This document shows positions 13,297 to 28,200 of a DNA stretch of 64,000 bases, in pieces (position 1 is the stretch's first letter; every line of letters starts with the position of its first letter). This DNA comes from Marthasterias glacialis (taxonomy: Eukaryota > Echinodermata > Asteroidea > Forcipulatida > Asteriidae): positions 4,478,325-4,542,324 of the forward strand of contig OU452225.1 of NCBI GenBank assembly GCA_911728455.2, in the 5' to 3' direction. The notes under the pieces are model-generated. The model was not told the origin of the DNA. It saw only the letters and a program-made list of their open reading frames with translations, and did no database searches. The position numbers and the translations under genes are program-made.

Positions 13297-16200
13297 AAAC
13301 AAACAAACCTAATTAAGCTAACAATTCTCGATGATTGAGCCTTCAACTTACCACAGTTTGCACTGTCTTGATACGTCGGTGTCGCATCTTGTTTATGAAG
13401 CCAAGAACATCAACCTGTCCCTCTTGCTTCATTTGCTCTAACATGGCATCCAGAGTGATGTAGGTCCCAGTACGGCCAACACCGGCACTGATTACAGGTA
13501 GAACACAGGATTAGTATTCATCCCAAACTGTTTTTATTGGTTTCAGCCTGATTATGAAGTTCATACCAGTACCGATCTTCCATAGAAATATTTCTGTCCG
13601 TAATACTGTAAGTCGATAAATTATCATTTGAAGACCCTTCATTTAATTTCGGTTGTAATCATCTACCCTTGTGTTAGCCACAACATGATAAAATTCAGCA
13701 GGTACCACCAAATATGGTTATAATTTTTTCAATGGGCCAAAAAAGCCAAGATTCCATGTAATCCTCACCCCTGGTATACCCCCACAGGCCTGTAGACTTT
13801 CATTGGCCAGACCCTAACCACTGCAGAGTAAGGAGTGTTGAAAGACAGCAGCCACCTGTCTTCGTACTGTAATTGATTGACCCTTGTGCTAAGGGTCATT
13901 GACACAGGGCGGTATGCACTTTGTGAAAACAACTTGCGGGCCGCACACAGATCGTAAGTAACACAAGTCTAAGTCTTGACTGGCACTCCAATTCACCCCA
14001 ATGGTCAATTATTATACCAATAAAAACTAGAAATGTGTTTGTAGCAAAACACACACCAGGTAAAACAAAATAACCGATTGAGAAATGCAGGACGCCATGG
14101 TGACTTATGTCCTATGTTATAGGTCATCACTGTCCCAATAATAAAAATATTTACGAAATCAAAGGTGTTTTTTCGGCGGGTGGCCGAGACTACCAATCAA
14201 TAAAAATCTGCTGACGTACCTGCAGTGTATCATGGTGCGCCCTTTGTTTGGATAAGCGTTGACCACACGCAGGAAGTTGAGCAGAGGCGTCGGGCACTCA
14301 GGTGGCTTCATATCGGGCCATGTATTGTAATGAAACTGTTTCACCAGACGATTATTGTTTTCATTCATGACCTACATAAAGACAACCATTCATATTTTTT
14401 AACGTTTGCGTTGGAGTTGTTTGAAATAAGGTTTAAATTAATTAAATCTGTTCGTAGATATCAACAGTGACACCGACTCATTGAGAACAAACTAATACAA
14501 TTTACGCAAACCATAAGAAAATCGGGTTTATCAAAAAGATAATAAGTTACAATATTATTAAATAGAAATAAAAAAAAAACAACAACAGCAACAACAACCA
14601 CGAGCTATAGCTTGCAGCAATAACCTACCTCGTGTATGTTGAATAGACGGACTGTGTAATCAAGATGAATGTCTTCTTCGTCGGTTGTTACTGTAATGCC
14701 ATTGTAGGTGGATGATCCCTTATCTGCCCAGTACTGTAGACACTTCATCTAATTTAACAACCGAAATGCATGTCAAAAAAGGAAAACAATAAAATAAAAA
14801 CATGTTATCATCTGTAAACCATGCTCCGTAAACTAACCTCAAAACTTTTTTTTCTTGAGTTAAAGATTTGAGAAGTTCGGTACCCATAAAATTGACCTCA
14901 ATAATTGATACACAATAATCATGAGATCCTACGTGACCATCATTTGTGACTTTTCCCCAGTTTTAGCTTGAACAAGTCCCACACGTACCTTTTTGTGAAC
15001 TGTGATAAGGAAAAAGAAAAAAGTATACGTAATGAGTAGTATTCCTGTGACCTAAACACGTTGCTTTGGTGTACATGCACTACGTCAATGCATAAAACAT
15101 ACCAGTACTGATTCGTCAGACTGTTAAATTATTAATGCAGTTATAGTTACCTTTCCTTCCTCCACCGGGTTTGTCAGCATGACGATTTTATCCACATTCT
15201 GCTGCCAAATCATTCGCCAAATGTCTTTGATGGATTCTTTGTTAGGTCCTGAATAAAGGTGAAATGAGCGACCATTGATTAACCATACCAGGACCGGGCT
15301 TTTTTGTGTACGGGGCCGGGGGCGGGCCGGGGGGGGGGGGGGGCACATTGTGTCATTTTCCTTAATTTCCAAAGTTTTAATCCGATTTTGATTAAACTTG
15401 CCAACAATGTTCATTTCACCGGGTTCTACATGATGACGTTACAAAAAGATAACAAAGTCGTCTACAGAGGGCGTTTTGTTTTTGTTTTTTTTTCCCTATC
15501 GTTTGCCTGTTTGGGGTAAAAAAAATCATTTTTTTTCTCTTAAGTGCTGTATTTTGCGTCTGAATGTTTGAAACTTGGCAAACTTGTACCTTTTTACAAG
15601 GTCAATAAAGTTCGAACCTAATTTAGTTACTGGAGTCACCTTTGTATGCATTATAATCCATTAATAATCTCATTTTTGAGAGATTTGTTTTCTTTTAATT
15701 TTTTTTTTTTCACTTAAAAATCAAAATGGCCGCCGCCAAGGGCCCAGAGATATATATAAGACTTTGTTGACAAATCTAAATATTTGTTGGGTCTGAAAAG
15801 TAAGAAATTAGCATGTTGAAAATATTTCAATTTTAACAAAACGTGATATAATTTGACCCCTTAATTACAGGCTAAAACACAAAATCCAAGACGGCCGCCA
15901 AACATGGCGGCCATTTTGAATTCCCAGAACCAGTTCAGACTGTCACGTGACTCAGCACTATCACTTTTCTGGCAAAGAAATACAAAATAAGTGGAAATTA
16001 TGCTCAAACAAACCACTTTTGCTCACGTGGTACGAAGTCTGGAAATCGGTTCTTTGACACATAAACAAACCACTAAAAAACAGTAAAATTGCGTGACTCA
16101 AGAAAAAAAAATGGTAGGCATGGCAACAGCTAACCTCTTTTTTTTTTGCCAATATGATCCTAGATATAATTTGGGAAAAGTTAAAACATTTTGCGGTGAT

Positions 16201-19200
16201 CGAACTTTGCGTTAAAAAGTTAGAGAAAAACATTGGTACGGGTGCACATTGTGGCCCCCGGTCCTGATAGGGTTAAAGGTATTTTACATTTGTCTTCTTC
16301 TTCTTTTTTTCGAAGATTAACTTCATTTTCATTTGCTAGTTAACCACAAACATACCATCCGACGAGTTTGTGAAAAATTCATCATATCACGTGATCCTGT
16401 TTATACTTTAACGCATTTTGTGCACGTCCATGTATGTGCCTATTTGGATTTTGGGGCATTAAAGCTTACCAATATTGTTTTCGATAATTGCCAATCCATT
16501 AGTTTATAATCAATATTTGCAGCTTGATCCTTCAGACAATGGACATTAATAATAATAGTTAATTACAAACTAGATTACCTTGACTTGCTATGTATTTGTC
16601 CTTTGCCTTGTATCCCTGTAAAATACAATAATGTTTTTTGCATAAAATTATTTTTGTATTTATCTTCCTTCGTAAAACACAATCCGACAAAAAGCTAAAC
16701 CTTGTTTTTCAAAACAACAACTCATCCAATTAAGGTAAACCATATGGTTTCAGTTCTCTGTCTGTGAGCCTTGGTTACCTAAACGATTTCTTTTGTGTAA
16801 TGTTTTAAAATAATATTAAGCTATCAACATAAATTCAGCGATCTTACATCAATGTAGCATGCGTTGATGTAATCGGAGTGAGGATCATTTTCCAACGGCT
16901 CCAGCACAACACGGCAGTGGTCATCTGTGAATACAAAGTAAATACATTCAATTGGTCCCTGTTGATCGAATTTTTAGCAAATTTTGATCTGATTTTAAGA
17001 TTGTAATTTTAATGTCTCCTTCCAATTATGTGTTTACCAAACCAATGTTTTTTTTGTGAATAAATAAACAATTGCAATCGAAACTTCGCATTGTTTTTCA
17101 ACATTCAATTTTACAAAACGGATTGCATTTTAAGTAAAATATTGGATTTTTCAAAAAAAAAATGAAGCTTAAACTTGAATGGAAACCCTACAAATTATTC
17201 CTTTAAGAGTATCATTTAGTATCTTTAACCACAATATCTTAAGAAACTTTTCATTTAAACGGATTTGATTTCAGGAAGAAAAAGGAAGACAACAAACAAG
17301 ATTAACTGACAGTAACAACAACTCATCACGACAGACTGAGAAATAAGAACAAACACTCCGTACAAGCAATGACGTTCGCATAACGGTTCTTGGCCTTGTT
17401 TTCTGGCTTTCTTGCCACAGTCCACGGATGTAACTGACCGTCGGGAAGAGTCTATACATTTAACGAAAAAAAAGAAAGAAAAAATACGGGAAGTAGAAAA
17501 CAAAAAAATAACAAGAAAAACCAAACCAAACTTCAATGACGAGTCTTTTTGTCGTGTATATAAAAAAATAAGTTTCTGTCAATATGTTGATTTGTCTTAT
17601 AACTAGCATTTGATGATAACATAATTTACAAAAACTACGTTGTGTTTCTTGAAAGAACACACCACCTTTTGAATTTAACCCTAATACCTCCCTAGATTGT
17701 TCAGCCTATTAGTGCCTGAAACATTTGTTTAACTAATGTAAATATTTGTAGCAGGTGATAAAACTGAATAGTTTTGAGATCCACTGACGTAATAGAAAAG
17801 CAAAGCTTGCCGTGTCATGCGGGGTAAAGGAATCCCTGGCATCACGGCTTGATTTTTGTGGAAAAGCAAGTGAATGTTTTTAAAAACGTTTCTGAATTGT
17901 TTCAAGTAGTTATTACATTAGGGATAAAGACAATTGATCCTTCGGGCCAACACCGACATTTTGAATTCAATACCTCTGCTGATTCAATGAGGTGCCTACA
18001 GTACGAGTAAACACAAATCATTTAGTAGACAGTGTTGAATAATGTGTTTGCTGAGGGTGTGGGATTTAAGACGTCTGTTTTAGAATGTTTCAGAATATGG
18101 GTGGTCGTTTAAACCATACCCGGGGTGCCTGCGGGTGTTATCAGTACGAACAATACAAATAAATAAATAAATAAAACCAGTTGGGCAGACAGTGTTAAAA
18201 GGTAGCATACAGACAGGGAAATAAATCATCAAATAATTGTTTGCGATGGTATCAGTCTGAAAGCTTACTGATTATGAAATTCATACCAGCAGCAATTTTC
18301 CATAGAAATGTTTATGTCTGAAATACTGTCAAAGCAGAATTTGAACGGCCTGGATTTGATTTCCGTTGTAGCATACAGAAAGGGAAATAAATCATCAAAT
18401 AATTGTTTGCGATGGTATCAGTCTGAAAGCTTACTGATTATGAAGTTCATACCAGCAGCAATTTTCCATAGAAATGTTTATGTCTGAAATACTGTCAAAG
18501 CAGAATTTGAACGGCCTGGATTTGATTTCCGTTGTAACACGTTTACATGTCGAAAATAGTGCATTTTTTTCCTCACTATTTTCTCCTAACTCGGAAGACG
18601 GCTTGAGCCCCATCAGTTGTCACAGCTGTTTTTCTTCGTGTATATAATGAATCACTGCAGAGTTAAAACACTGCACCAATCCTATATATTTTAACTCTAA
18701 ACAATTTAATTGTTGAGAGCAAAAATAAATCCCATTCTTCATAGTGTTTTTCATAATTCAATTTAAATCTACCTTGTAATCGGCATCAAATCCTTTATCA
18801 GCGGCTGCCGATTTCTTCATCTGAATATACTCCTCGAGCTTCTCAACACGAATCGGTGGTGGATTTTTAAATGGTAGTTGTACTTTGGGCTTGCGAGTCG
18901 AAGATGGTGAACTAGATGGCGTAGGAATGTCTACTGCGGCAGATCCAAGACACACTGATGGAGATTCTTCGTTCACTACAAAGTAAATAACCAAAAGTAT
19001 ATGTATATTCAATTAATAAGGGCAAAACAGGTTAGAAGTAAATTGTGATAACTTCAAATGGGAGACTTTTGGAAACACTAGGCAACAGCAGACTGACCAG
19101 GTAAATCTATTGCTCAAAATTATTAATTTAAGGGAGCGATTTATTTTTTTTTTTTTTCAGGAAAACGAACTAACAGTTAGGGTGAAGGAAATACTGATTT

Positions 19201-22200
19201 TCAGTTTGTTTCACATTTTTTTTTTTTTCTTTACCTGTCCCTTTAGGGGCTCCGTATAGCGGGATCGTTCAATATGGGAATCCTGAACATGAATAGGGGC
19301 GCACAATTGAACATGTACATCGTTGATATTTACCGATTAGATTAAAGGTGATTTAACCCCAATTGGGTTGAATTGTTTAGCTGTGGTTAACGCATAAGTA
19401 TAACTGTTTGGAATTGTTTTTTACTAAAAGCAAAGACATTGCACTTATTCCCCCATTCCCCACAAGTACCTGATGCAGCATTATCATTAGATCTCATTAC
19501 GTCGACAAGTTCAATCGGTTTTCCTGGCGGGTTATTTTGCTTCCTCCTAAAATATTGGGGAAAATTCAAGTTTAAAATGTATACCTTAAAAAGCCTTAAA
19601 TTAGACCGTCAGATTGCAGCAATACACAAAGAACACGACAAACTGATCAATGTCAGTAACATTAACACACTTTCACAATTTAAAAGTTTAACATGGGTCC
19701 TAACAAGTCATAAACGATCAAATCAACGAAATGTTCGGTAAAACAAAAGTGTCAGCTCGAAAGAGTGTTAGTAGTTTTAAATACATGAAGATGAACCAAA
19801 ATTTAGAGCAAAATCAGTCTTGTCCACTTCTTTATTTTAAAAAAAGAATTAGTAATGTTAAACAGAGTTTCCCATGTGAATGGTTTGCACATCTTCCGTA
19901 TAGCGTTAATATGATTTAAAATAAGAACCAAACATTTTGTATTATGATCAATCAAACACAACATTATGAACGACATAGTCTAGATTCTAGACCTTGCAGT
20001 TTGATATTTTGATAAAAAATCATCCGACGCAAGAGGGCCATTCCGACGAACCATTCCGCGCACGATATCTGTCAACAGCAAGGTCTAGAGAATCTGTTAT
20101 TAGTCATGTCATGCGTGCGCATCTACTTAACATGATATGTTTAGGCGTTGCGTGGTCTCCTTGACGCCCTGTTGAATATTTATAACATTAATATAAATAC
20201 TATTAGTATATGCAAGAGATCTAATCCCTAGACTCATGCACACATGGCCATGGATGCATGTGTATGTACATGTACATCGTGTGTGTATGTGTATACATAC
20301 ATCGTACACAAACAACGGGGATTACACTTCATTGCACTGTTTGTGGGGTGGAATTTTGGAGGAAAAAACTATGAACAACCCCACTTTTGCACATTACTGA
20401 AGTTTATTTTTTCCTAGTATTTCTATGCGCGTGTACATGTACATATATGCCTATATGTACACGAGAAGTGCAATGGAGTGTATAGTGTAAGCTTGGTGGC
20501 TTAGGCCTATGTTCAGGTGGAAAATGTTTTATTGTTATATCAGCATTTTTAGTGGCCCCCTGCAATTATTACTAGTTATTAAGATCAATCAAGGAGGCAT
20601 TTGGATCAGTCAGGATTGACAAAGCAACGCTAGCTACTTGTTGTAGGTCAAGTCGTCATCGTGAATCATGCTGAAGTTAAAACAAAACGATGGGTTCAAA
20701 TGAGCCTTACTTGCGAGTGGATGGAGTGCCTGGTGATTGGGCAGCCCTTCTCTTCAAGTTCAAGTGAGCTCCTGCAAACTTGGGTGCGGAAGAAGGAAAT
20801 TTCTGCACTGTATGTTTCCTTTTGGTGTCCTGGTACTGTTCCTTAATCTGGTTCTTGTAACTTGTTGAATTTCTCACTTTGCTTATCTGGTTGTCACACT
20901 GCTGGCAAACATAATGCGAGCTGGTACTTGTATCTTGCGTTTCCCCCAGGATAGTGGTTAAACTCAGCAAAAATGTGGGTCACGTTTAACTTTAACGCTG
21001 GACAGTTTGATGCAAAAGTATTTCTTGCTGGCTACTAATTATTGTTTGTTGCAAATCAAACACCATCGGTACCGCCGGGAAGGGTACGGATTACTGGTTG
21101 CCATGGTTTTACGGTACGAGCATCATCATCGATGATCTATCCTGGCCAGCTAGTAGTAGTAGGCTCGATCCAAACATTGCTAGCGAGCTCCCCTGAGCCG
21201 GTATAGCAAGCTAGCTGTGCCGCACTCCGGTGCTCAGCGCTGGTTCGATATCGTCGTACGGTACGGTACAACCGCACTTGCGTGTGGTCGCATGCTGGCT
21301 GCTATGCATCTGCCTTAACTTTCGGCCAACCGCGAATAAGTTTCTACCAGACTATTGTGTAACTTCATCGTGGCTCATGCGCGTGCGTGAACAGAAAATG
21401 GGTCGCGCCATCATTTGGATGTATCGCATGTGCAGTGGTTTTCCCCTTTTCGGGGGGAGATTTTACCAGATTCTCTAGACCTTGCTGTTGACAGATATCG
21501 TGCGCGGAATTGTTAGTCATAGATAGCGCCCTCTTGCGTCGGATGATTTTTTATCAAATATCGGAGTAGGATGATTTGTTATCAAAGTGCAAAGTCTAGA
21601 ATCTAGACTATGAACGACTGAGTAATGCAAAACCTTTGTTGATTTGGTATTTTGAAAGTTTGAGAACTGTTACCATAGCAAAGCACTGCAAATTGAATCA
21701 CAAATAATGTCTTCAAACTGGGGACCCCACATGACATGTAATTAAAACAAATATGGATATATAATAACAAAACAAAACAAATGTTATCATTGATACGATT
21801 AATTTACAGTAAGTTACCTTCGGTAGAATACGATGACAACAATGAGGATAGTGATTATGATGACAACAGCTACCAAAGCACCAACAATTGTCCCCGCAGG
21901 AGTGCCTGGTGACTGCGTTGTTGCTGAACAAGGTGTGACCGAAGACGTCATGGCAGAGAAAAAAAAATAATATTGATAATAAAAAATAAAATAAACACAT
22001 CAGAGTGAAAAAAAATAAACAAATACAAATTAAGGCCCTTTTCGAAACGACGGCTTAGGCTTGGGCTCCGGCTTACGCTCCGTTCGCCTGAGAAAAGCAC
22101 CATACCGAAAGCGCACATTTTCAAAATAACTGACGGAACCTAAGCCGGAGACCAAGTCAAAAACGTTGTTTCGTAAAGGAACAGTGTTTCTGTGTGCGCA

Positions 22201-25200
22201 CGTACCGTGTTTTGCACAAACATGGTACAGCCATGTGGTAACGTGTAAGTTTGTCTTTGAGTTTGTCTTGGACCAAGCTATATTTCTGCAAAACATGATA
22301 AGTGCCCACACAGGCAGGCATTTCATTAAAGGTTGGTGTAGATGTTATCAATTGTCATATGGTATAACATGAGTAGCACGGCCCAAAAATGATTTGAAGT
22401 TGAATCAAACAAAGCAACTAAATGAACGTCTTGTTCAAGGACTTACCGGTTACTGGCTCTGAATACGTCACAAATACATCCTGTGAAACCAAAGAAGAGT
22501 TTAAAAGTGTTTGTAAGAATGCAATAGAATGAACACGAGATAGCCCTGGAAGCTTTCACTTTCGTGTTAATAATACACTGACGTCCTGGACCTGAGGGTC
22601 CATCTCTGGGCCGGAATAATTTCAGAGCTCCAGAATTGAAATCTTACCTTCAAGAAGCTACTACTATCTCACTAACATTCCATGACCGCATGCACCTTTT
22701 AGCTGTGGGTATCAGACGTCTAATATTCCTCATAAATCCATCATTTTCGTGAAATAAATTATACTTGGGTCATTCTTGAAACTGCTTGAAAGTGCTACTT
22801 GACTTTCAATTAGTTATAAATTTTGTGTTGATCACCGTCATGTGCATATGCAGTCAGCAAAATGCATAATCATAACAGCAATTGCCAGATTATCTTTGAT
22901 AGGACACATGTTTGATTTTGTATGTTTTGTCTGACTCACCGTCCCATTACCTCTGCTGACTGATCCAACATTAATGCTATACTTTACTCCAGGTTGCAGT
23001 GGTGCATTGTAGTAGCCGCCATAAGTCTCACCATTCCCAACTACGAAAGCGTTTTGAACCATATCCTTTTGGATTTCAGCTGCGATGTAGTCATCGTTGG
23101 AGTCCTCGTAATGCATGGGTTCTAAAGCTGCCCTCTTAGTCTGGGATGTCACCCTCTTTACGTGTATCACGTAAGATCTGTAAAACGGACGTTTAAATGA
23201 AAAGTATTTAAATATCCTTTCCATTCTATATAGTTTCTAGAAACTACGAATCTGTGAACAATTCATCAAACTTGGTAGTCGCATTGTAGTGAAGAAAAAA
23301 CAAAAACAACAACAACACGGAAAACTGTGTATTTTAATCCCCCCCCCCCCAAAGAATGCAGCAATCGGTGATGATTGTCTTGTGGGTGCTTCAAATGCTC
23401 TAACTGCTCGACATTGAAAGTGTTTCAGAAGGAACTATTGCTTTGAAGGATTAGTGTGACTGGTATGAATTTTAAGATCGAAACTTAAAAAACTTTTTTT
23501 TTTATAGCTACTCGATAGTAAATTTCGTACTCAAATAAATGTTAGTTTTTCATAGCGCGAAAATTAAACTTATCTGCTTTCAATAAAGTTAACATTATTC
23601 TAAAAACGAAAGAGATTGCTTGGTGTAATGATTTCATTTAACCTTATCAGGACCGGGGGGGGGGGGGGGGGGGGGGCACAATCCCTACCATTTTTTCCCC
23701 GTAACTTTTTAATGCTTAGTCCGATCACCGCGAAATTTTTTGACTTTTCCTAAAATATATCTAAAATCATATTGGCAAAAAATCATTGATACCGGGGGTT
23801 AGCTGTTGCCATGGCAACCATTTGTTTGACCTTGGGTCACACGATTTTACTGTTTTATAGTGATTTTTAAAACTTTTAGGACATAGTTTCCACTTATTTT
23901 ATGTTTTGTTGCCAGAAAAGTGATAGTGGTGAGTCAACTGATAGTCTGAAATGGTTTTGGGAATTCAAAATGGCCGCTCTTTTTGGCGGCCATCTTGGAT
24001 TTTGTGTTTTCAGCCTGAAATTAGGGGGTCAAATTATATCAAGTTTTTTAACAATGGAACATTTTCAACCTGCTAATTTATCACTTTTCAGACCCGAAAA
24101 ATGTTCAGATTTGTCAATCAAGCCTTATTATTACTCCCTGGGCCCTTGGCGGCGGCCATTTTGATTGTTAAGTGAAAAAAAACCGCAAAAAAAACCATTT
24201 TTTCCCAAAAATGGGATAAATTAATGAACTATTATGCCCCCTAAAGATAACTCCAGTGACTAAATTAGGTTCAAATTATATTTATCTTGTTAAAATGTAC
24301 AAGTTTGCCAAGTTGCAAAACATTCGTACAAAAAATACAGAAGTTATGGCAAAAACACGATTTTTGACCAAAAATGGGCAAAAAAGTCAAAAACGCCCTC
24401 TAGTGACGATTTTTTGAAATTTTGTGACGTCATCATGTAGAACTCGGTGAAATGAACATTTGTGGCAAGTTTCATCAAAATCGGGCGAACACTTTGGAAA
24501 ATACAGAGGGGGGTATGTGCCCCTCCCCGGTCCCCGTACAACCCAAAAAAGCCCGGTCCTGATAGGGTTAAGCCTGCTCTCACACATTATTGTTTAAGAA
24601 TAACACCAACTTAGTATCCCAACCTAATCGGAAGGTTTGGTCTAACACATACTTTGTAATTTGAATTATTGTTCAACTAGTCAAACAAGTTTACAAAACA
24701 TTATGAGCGGTATGCTTATTATACCTAGAGGAAACTGTAGATCTCATTATGTAAAAGAAAAAAGAAGAAGAAGAAAAAACAATAAACAAAACAAAAACAA
24801 AAACAAGCAATAACAACAATAACACCTGAATAACTATGTTAAGTATTGCTTACGTGATGGGAGTGTCGTTATCGAAGGGTGTTAAATTAATTGTAACGGT
24901 CTTGTCTGTGACTTCATTTTGGTTTGCTGTTGGCTTCGTGGGTGCAGGTGGGTCTGTGTAAATTAATCATAAAGTTGTAGGGATAATCAATTGTTGATCT
25001 GACCTAAGAGAGCATTTCATCGTCTGTTTTATTCCTTCCAAAGAATCTAAATATATCAATTTTAAAACAATGAAACATCTCCCATGATGATGACTGAAAC
25101 TCGTCTCTAATTGTATATCAAAAAATAATAAAAATAATAATAAATAATACAATAACAAAATGAAAATAATACTGAAACACAACTAGACTAGTAAGTAACA

Positions 25201-28200
25201 ACCTCCGCCAAAACAACCCCCCGAACAAACATAAATAATTGAAAATGTAAACACCTGATCCACAGGTAAAACTGCTCTCAAGGGGCCTTAAGTTTTGCCC
25301 CACACCCAGAGAACCCAACCAGCTGTCTTTGCGACAAGACATTGTCCAATTCAATCGCAGGCTACGTTTACGTGAATATTTTCATGTAGACCCCTCAACA
25401 GATGATGAGTCATCTGAGGCCACTCAGCCTGCTCGCAATCGCTTCAAAGAAAAGAGCAATTGGGTACCCCCAAAGAACCGAGATGTAGCTTTGGACACCT
25501 ACATCAACTCAGTTAACACTGAGGTGCTTAAGGTTCCCAATACCAGGGTACCTAATAACCCCCCCCCCCCCCCCCCGAGGAACGCAAGGCCTTAACTCAA
25601 CTTCGGCATTCACCTAACACAGTGATTAAACGTGCTGACAAAGGGTCCGCAGTTGTAGTCATGAACACAGATGACTATATAGCTGAGGGCATCAAACAGC
25701 TCAGTAACACTGATCATTATGTTGAATGTGACACTGACCCCACTCATTCATTCTCCAAACAAATCAGTGACACCCTCGTCAGCATTCACAATGCTAAGGG
25801 TATCGACAAGGATACACTTAACTACCTTCTCCCACAGGATCCCCCTACAGCACGCTTCTATCTTTTACCGAAGATACACAAGCCTTACAACCCAGGCCGT
25901 CCCATTGTATCTGGCAATGGCAGCCCCACAGAACGCATCTCTGAATTTGTTGATAGCTTTCTAAACCCACTCGTACCTCGCATTCCCTCATACATTAAAG
26001 ACACCACTGACTCTTTGTAAATTGGAGGGTATCAAACATAAAATACCTGACTCTGCTTTTCTGGTGACTCTAGATATATCGTCACTTTATACTAACATAC
26101 CTCATAAAGAAGGAATTAAGGCATGTGGTTCTGTACTCAGAGCCAACAAACAAACCCGCCCATCTGTGAGACACCTTACAGAACTCATCAGCCACATCCC
26201 AACTAAGAATAACTTTTCTTTCACAGAAAGGCACTTCTTACAGACACAAGGTACTGCCATGGGTACTAAAATGGCGCCTTCATATGCTAACTTGTTCATG
26301 TCTGACTTAGAAGACAAACTATTGTCCTCTGCTCCAAACCGCCCACTCGTGTGGTGGAGATTAATAATAGTTATATGCCAAAAGGAACAACCGGAAAGAG
26401 AAAATAGTAAATTAAGTTACAAAGGCATAAAAATGAAAAGATGAAGGGGAGGTAAAATCATGGAAGTAGAAACAGTGATTATTTAACACCTGTGTTTATG
26501 TTTAATCCGAATGGTTGGACTGTTCGGAGTTTGTGAATCCAGTGGGATTCTCTGAGTTTACGATGTGAATCGTCGCCGTTGCAGGCCTCAATGACAGTTA
26601 GTTCCACATCTTTAACACTATGATTAGGGTTATTGAAGTGGATAGATACTGGGTACAGTTTTTTGGTCTTTATTGAGGAGACATGATTCGCAAAGCGAAG
26701 ACTGAGTTTGGTCTTTGTCTCTCCCACATACTGTACTCCACATCTCTTACATGATATGACACAAATGACATTGGGGGTTTGGCAATGGGAGTTGGTATTG
26801 ATTTTGTAAGTAAAGCTAGTGCTGTGGCTTTTAACCTGTACACTGGGTTTGATATACATACAAGTCTTGAAGGCGCCATTTTAGTACCCATGGTGGTACC
26901 TTGTGTCTGTAAGAAGTGCCTTTCTGTGAAAGAACAGTTATTCTTAGTTAGGATGTGACTGATGAGTTCTGTAAGGTGTCTCACAGAGGGGCGGGTTTGT
27001 TTGTTGGCTCTGAGAACAGAACAACATGCATTATTAATTTCTTCTTTATGAGGTATGTTAGTGTACAGAGACGATACATCTAGTGTCACCAGAAAAGCAG
27101 AGTCAGGTATTTTGTGTTTGATACCCTCCAATTTACAAAGAAAGTCAGCTCTAAAGTTGAGCTCTAAGAACACCCAACAAATCTGAAATCAGATCGTTTT
27201 TTAAAAGTAATTAACTTGCTTACTTTTCAGTGGTGTGGTGTACACATGAAGTACTGTTGCATTGCCGGTGTACATTTGGTTTTTAGCTGAAACCTTGAAT
27301 TCATATTTTGTGGTCGGTTCGAGATCATTAACTGTGACTCTTTCAATACCAAGTTCCATTCTCTTGTGCTCATTCTCTGCAGTAAAATCTGCTTGATGAA
27401 GTTTCTCTACAGCTCTGTACTCAACCTAGTCAGTAAAACGTGGCTTTGATTGGGTAGTTATATGACATATGATTTATGAGAAAGTATGTCAGCTCCATTT
27501 CAATGTCAACTTTAGCGTATTTTCTTTACAATAATTTCCCTTTATTCTTAAAAAAATATATTACCGACATAATGATGTGCATAACCTTATTTTTGTTAAA
27601 TGTATGTTAGTGATAGTATTAATTATTTGTACATACTAAGTATTTCATTATTTGTCCATTAGGATTCAGCGGTTGGTCCCACTCCACGGTAATTGACATT
27701 TCTGTTTGATTTGTAGAGCGAAGATTCACAACACGACTAGGAACTGAAAAAGAGAGAGGGGAAGACAAAAATCTTATTTTTTTTTCTTCGTTTAAATGAT
27801 ATGATAACATTGATATTTATAGCTGGCACCGTTAAACATTAATTGAATATTTAAATGTCTTGCATGATTATACGATTCCTTACCCCCTATTTTTGTACTT
27901 CCATTGATGACATTACTCCACTCACCAACACCTACAGAGGTCTCCGCTCGAACCTACACATTTACAGAGAAACCAGTTTTCTTAGTTTTATTCATGTGTA
28001 GCCAGTGGGCGATAATTGTCTTTGTTTGTAAACTGGACAACAACATTAATTGAATTGCCATGAATTAACTCTTTTTAGATCTATTCGCGAAAAGGCCGCC
28101 TTTGGCAGCCTTTCGCGAGGATATTGGTACGCGTTTTAATGATTGACCAAGACAATGTGCATTTACCTCCATGGTGAAATACTGCATTGTCAAACATGTT

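Noticed and set aside
22838-22939. Extension of the FN3-5 frame past the donor at 22,939
   Set aside because: The frame continues by chance into the intron; the consensus donor GTGAGT and correct phase with the 34-nt exon define the exon end.
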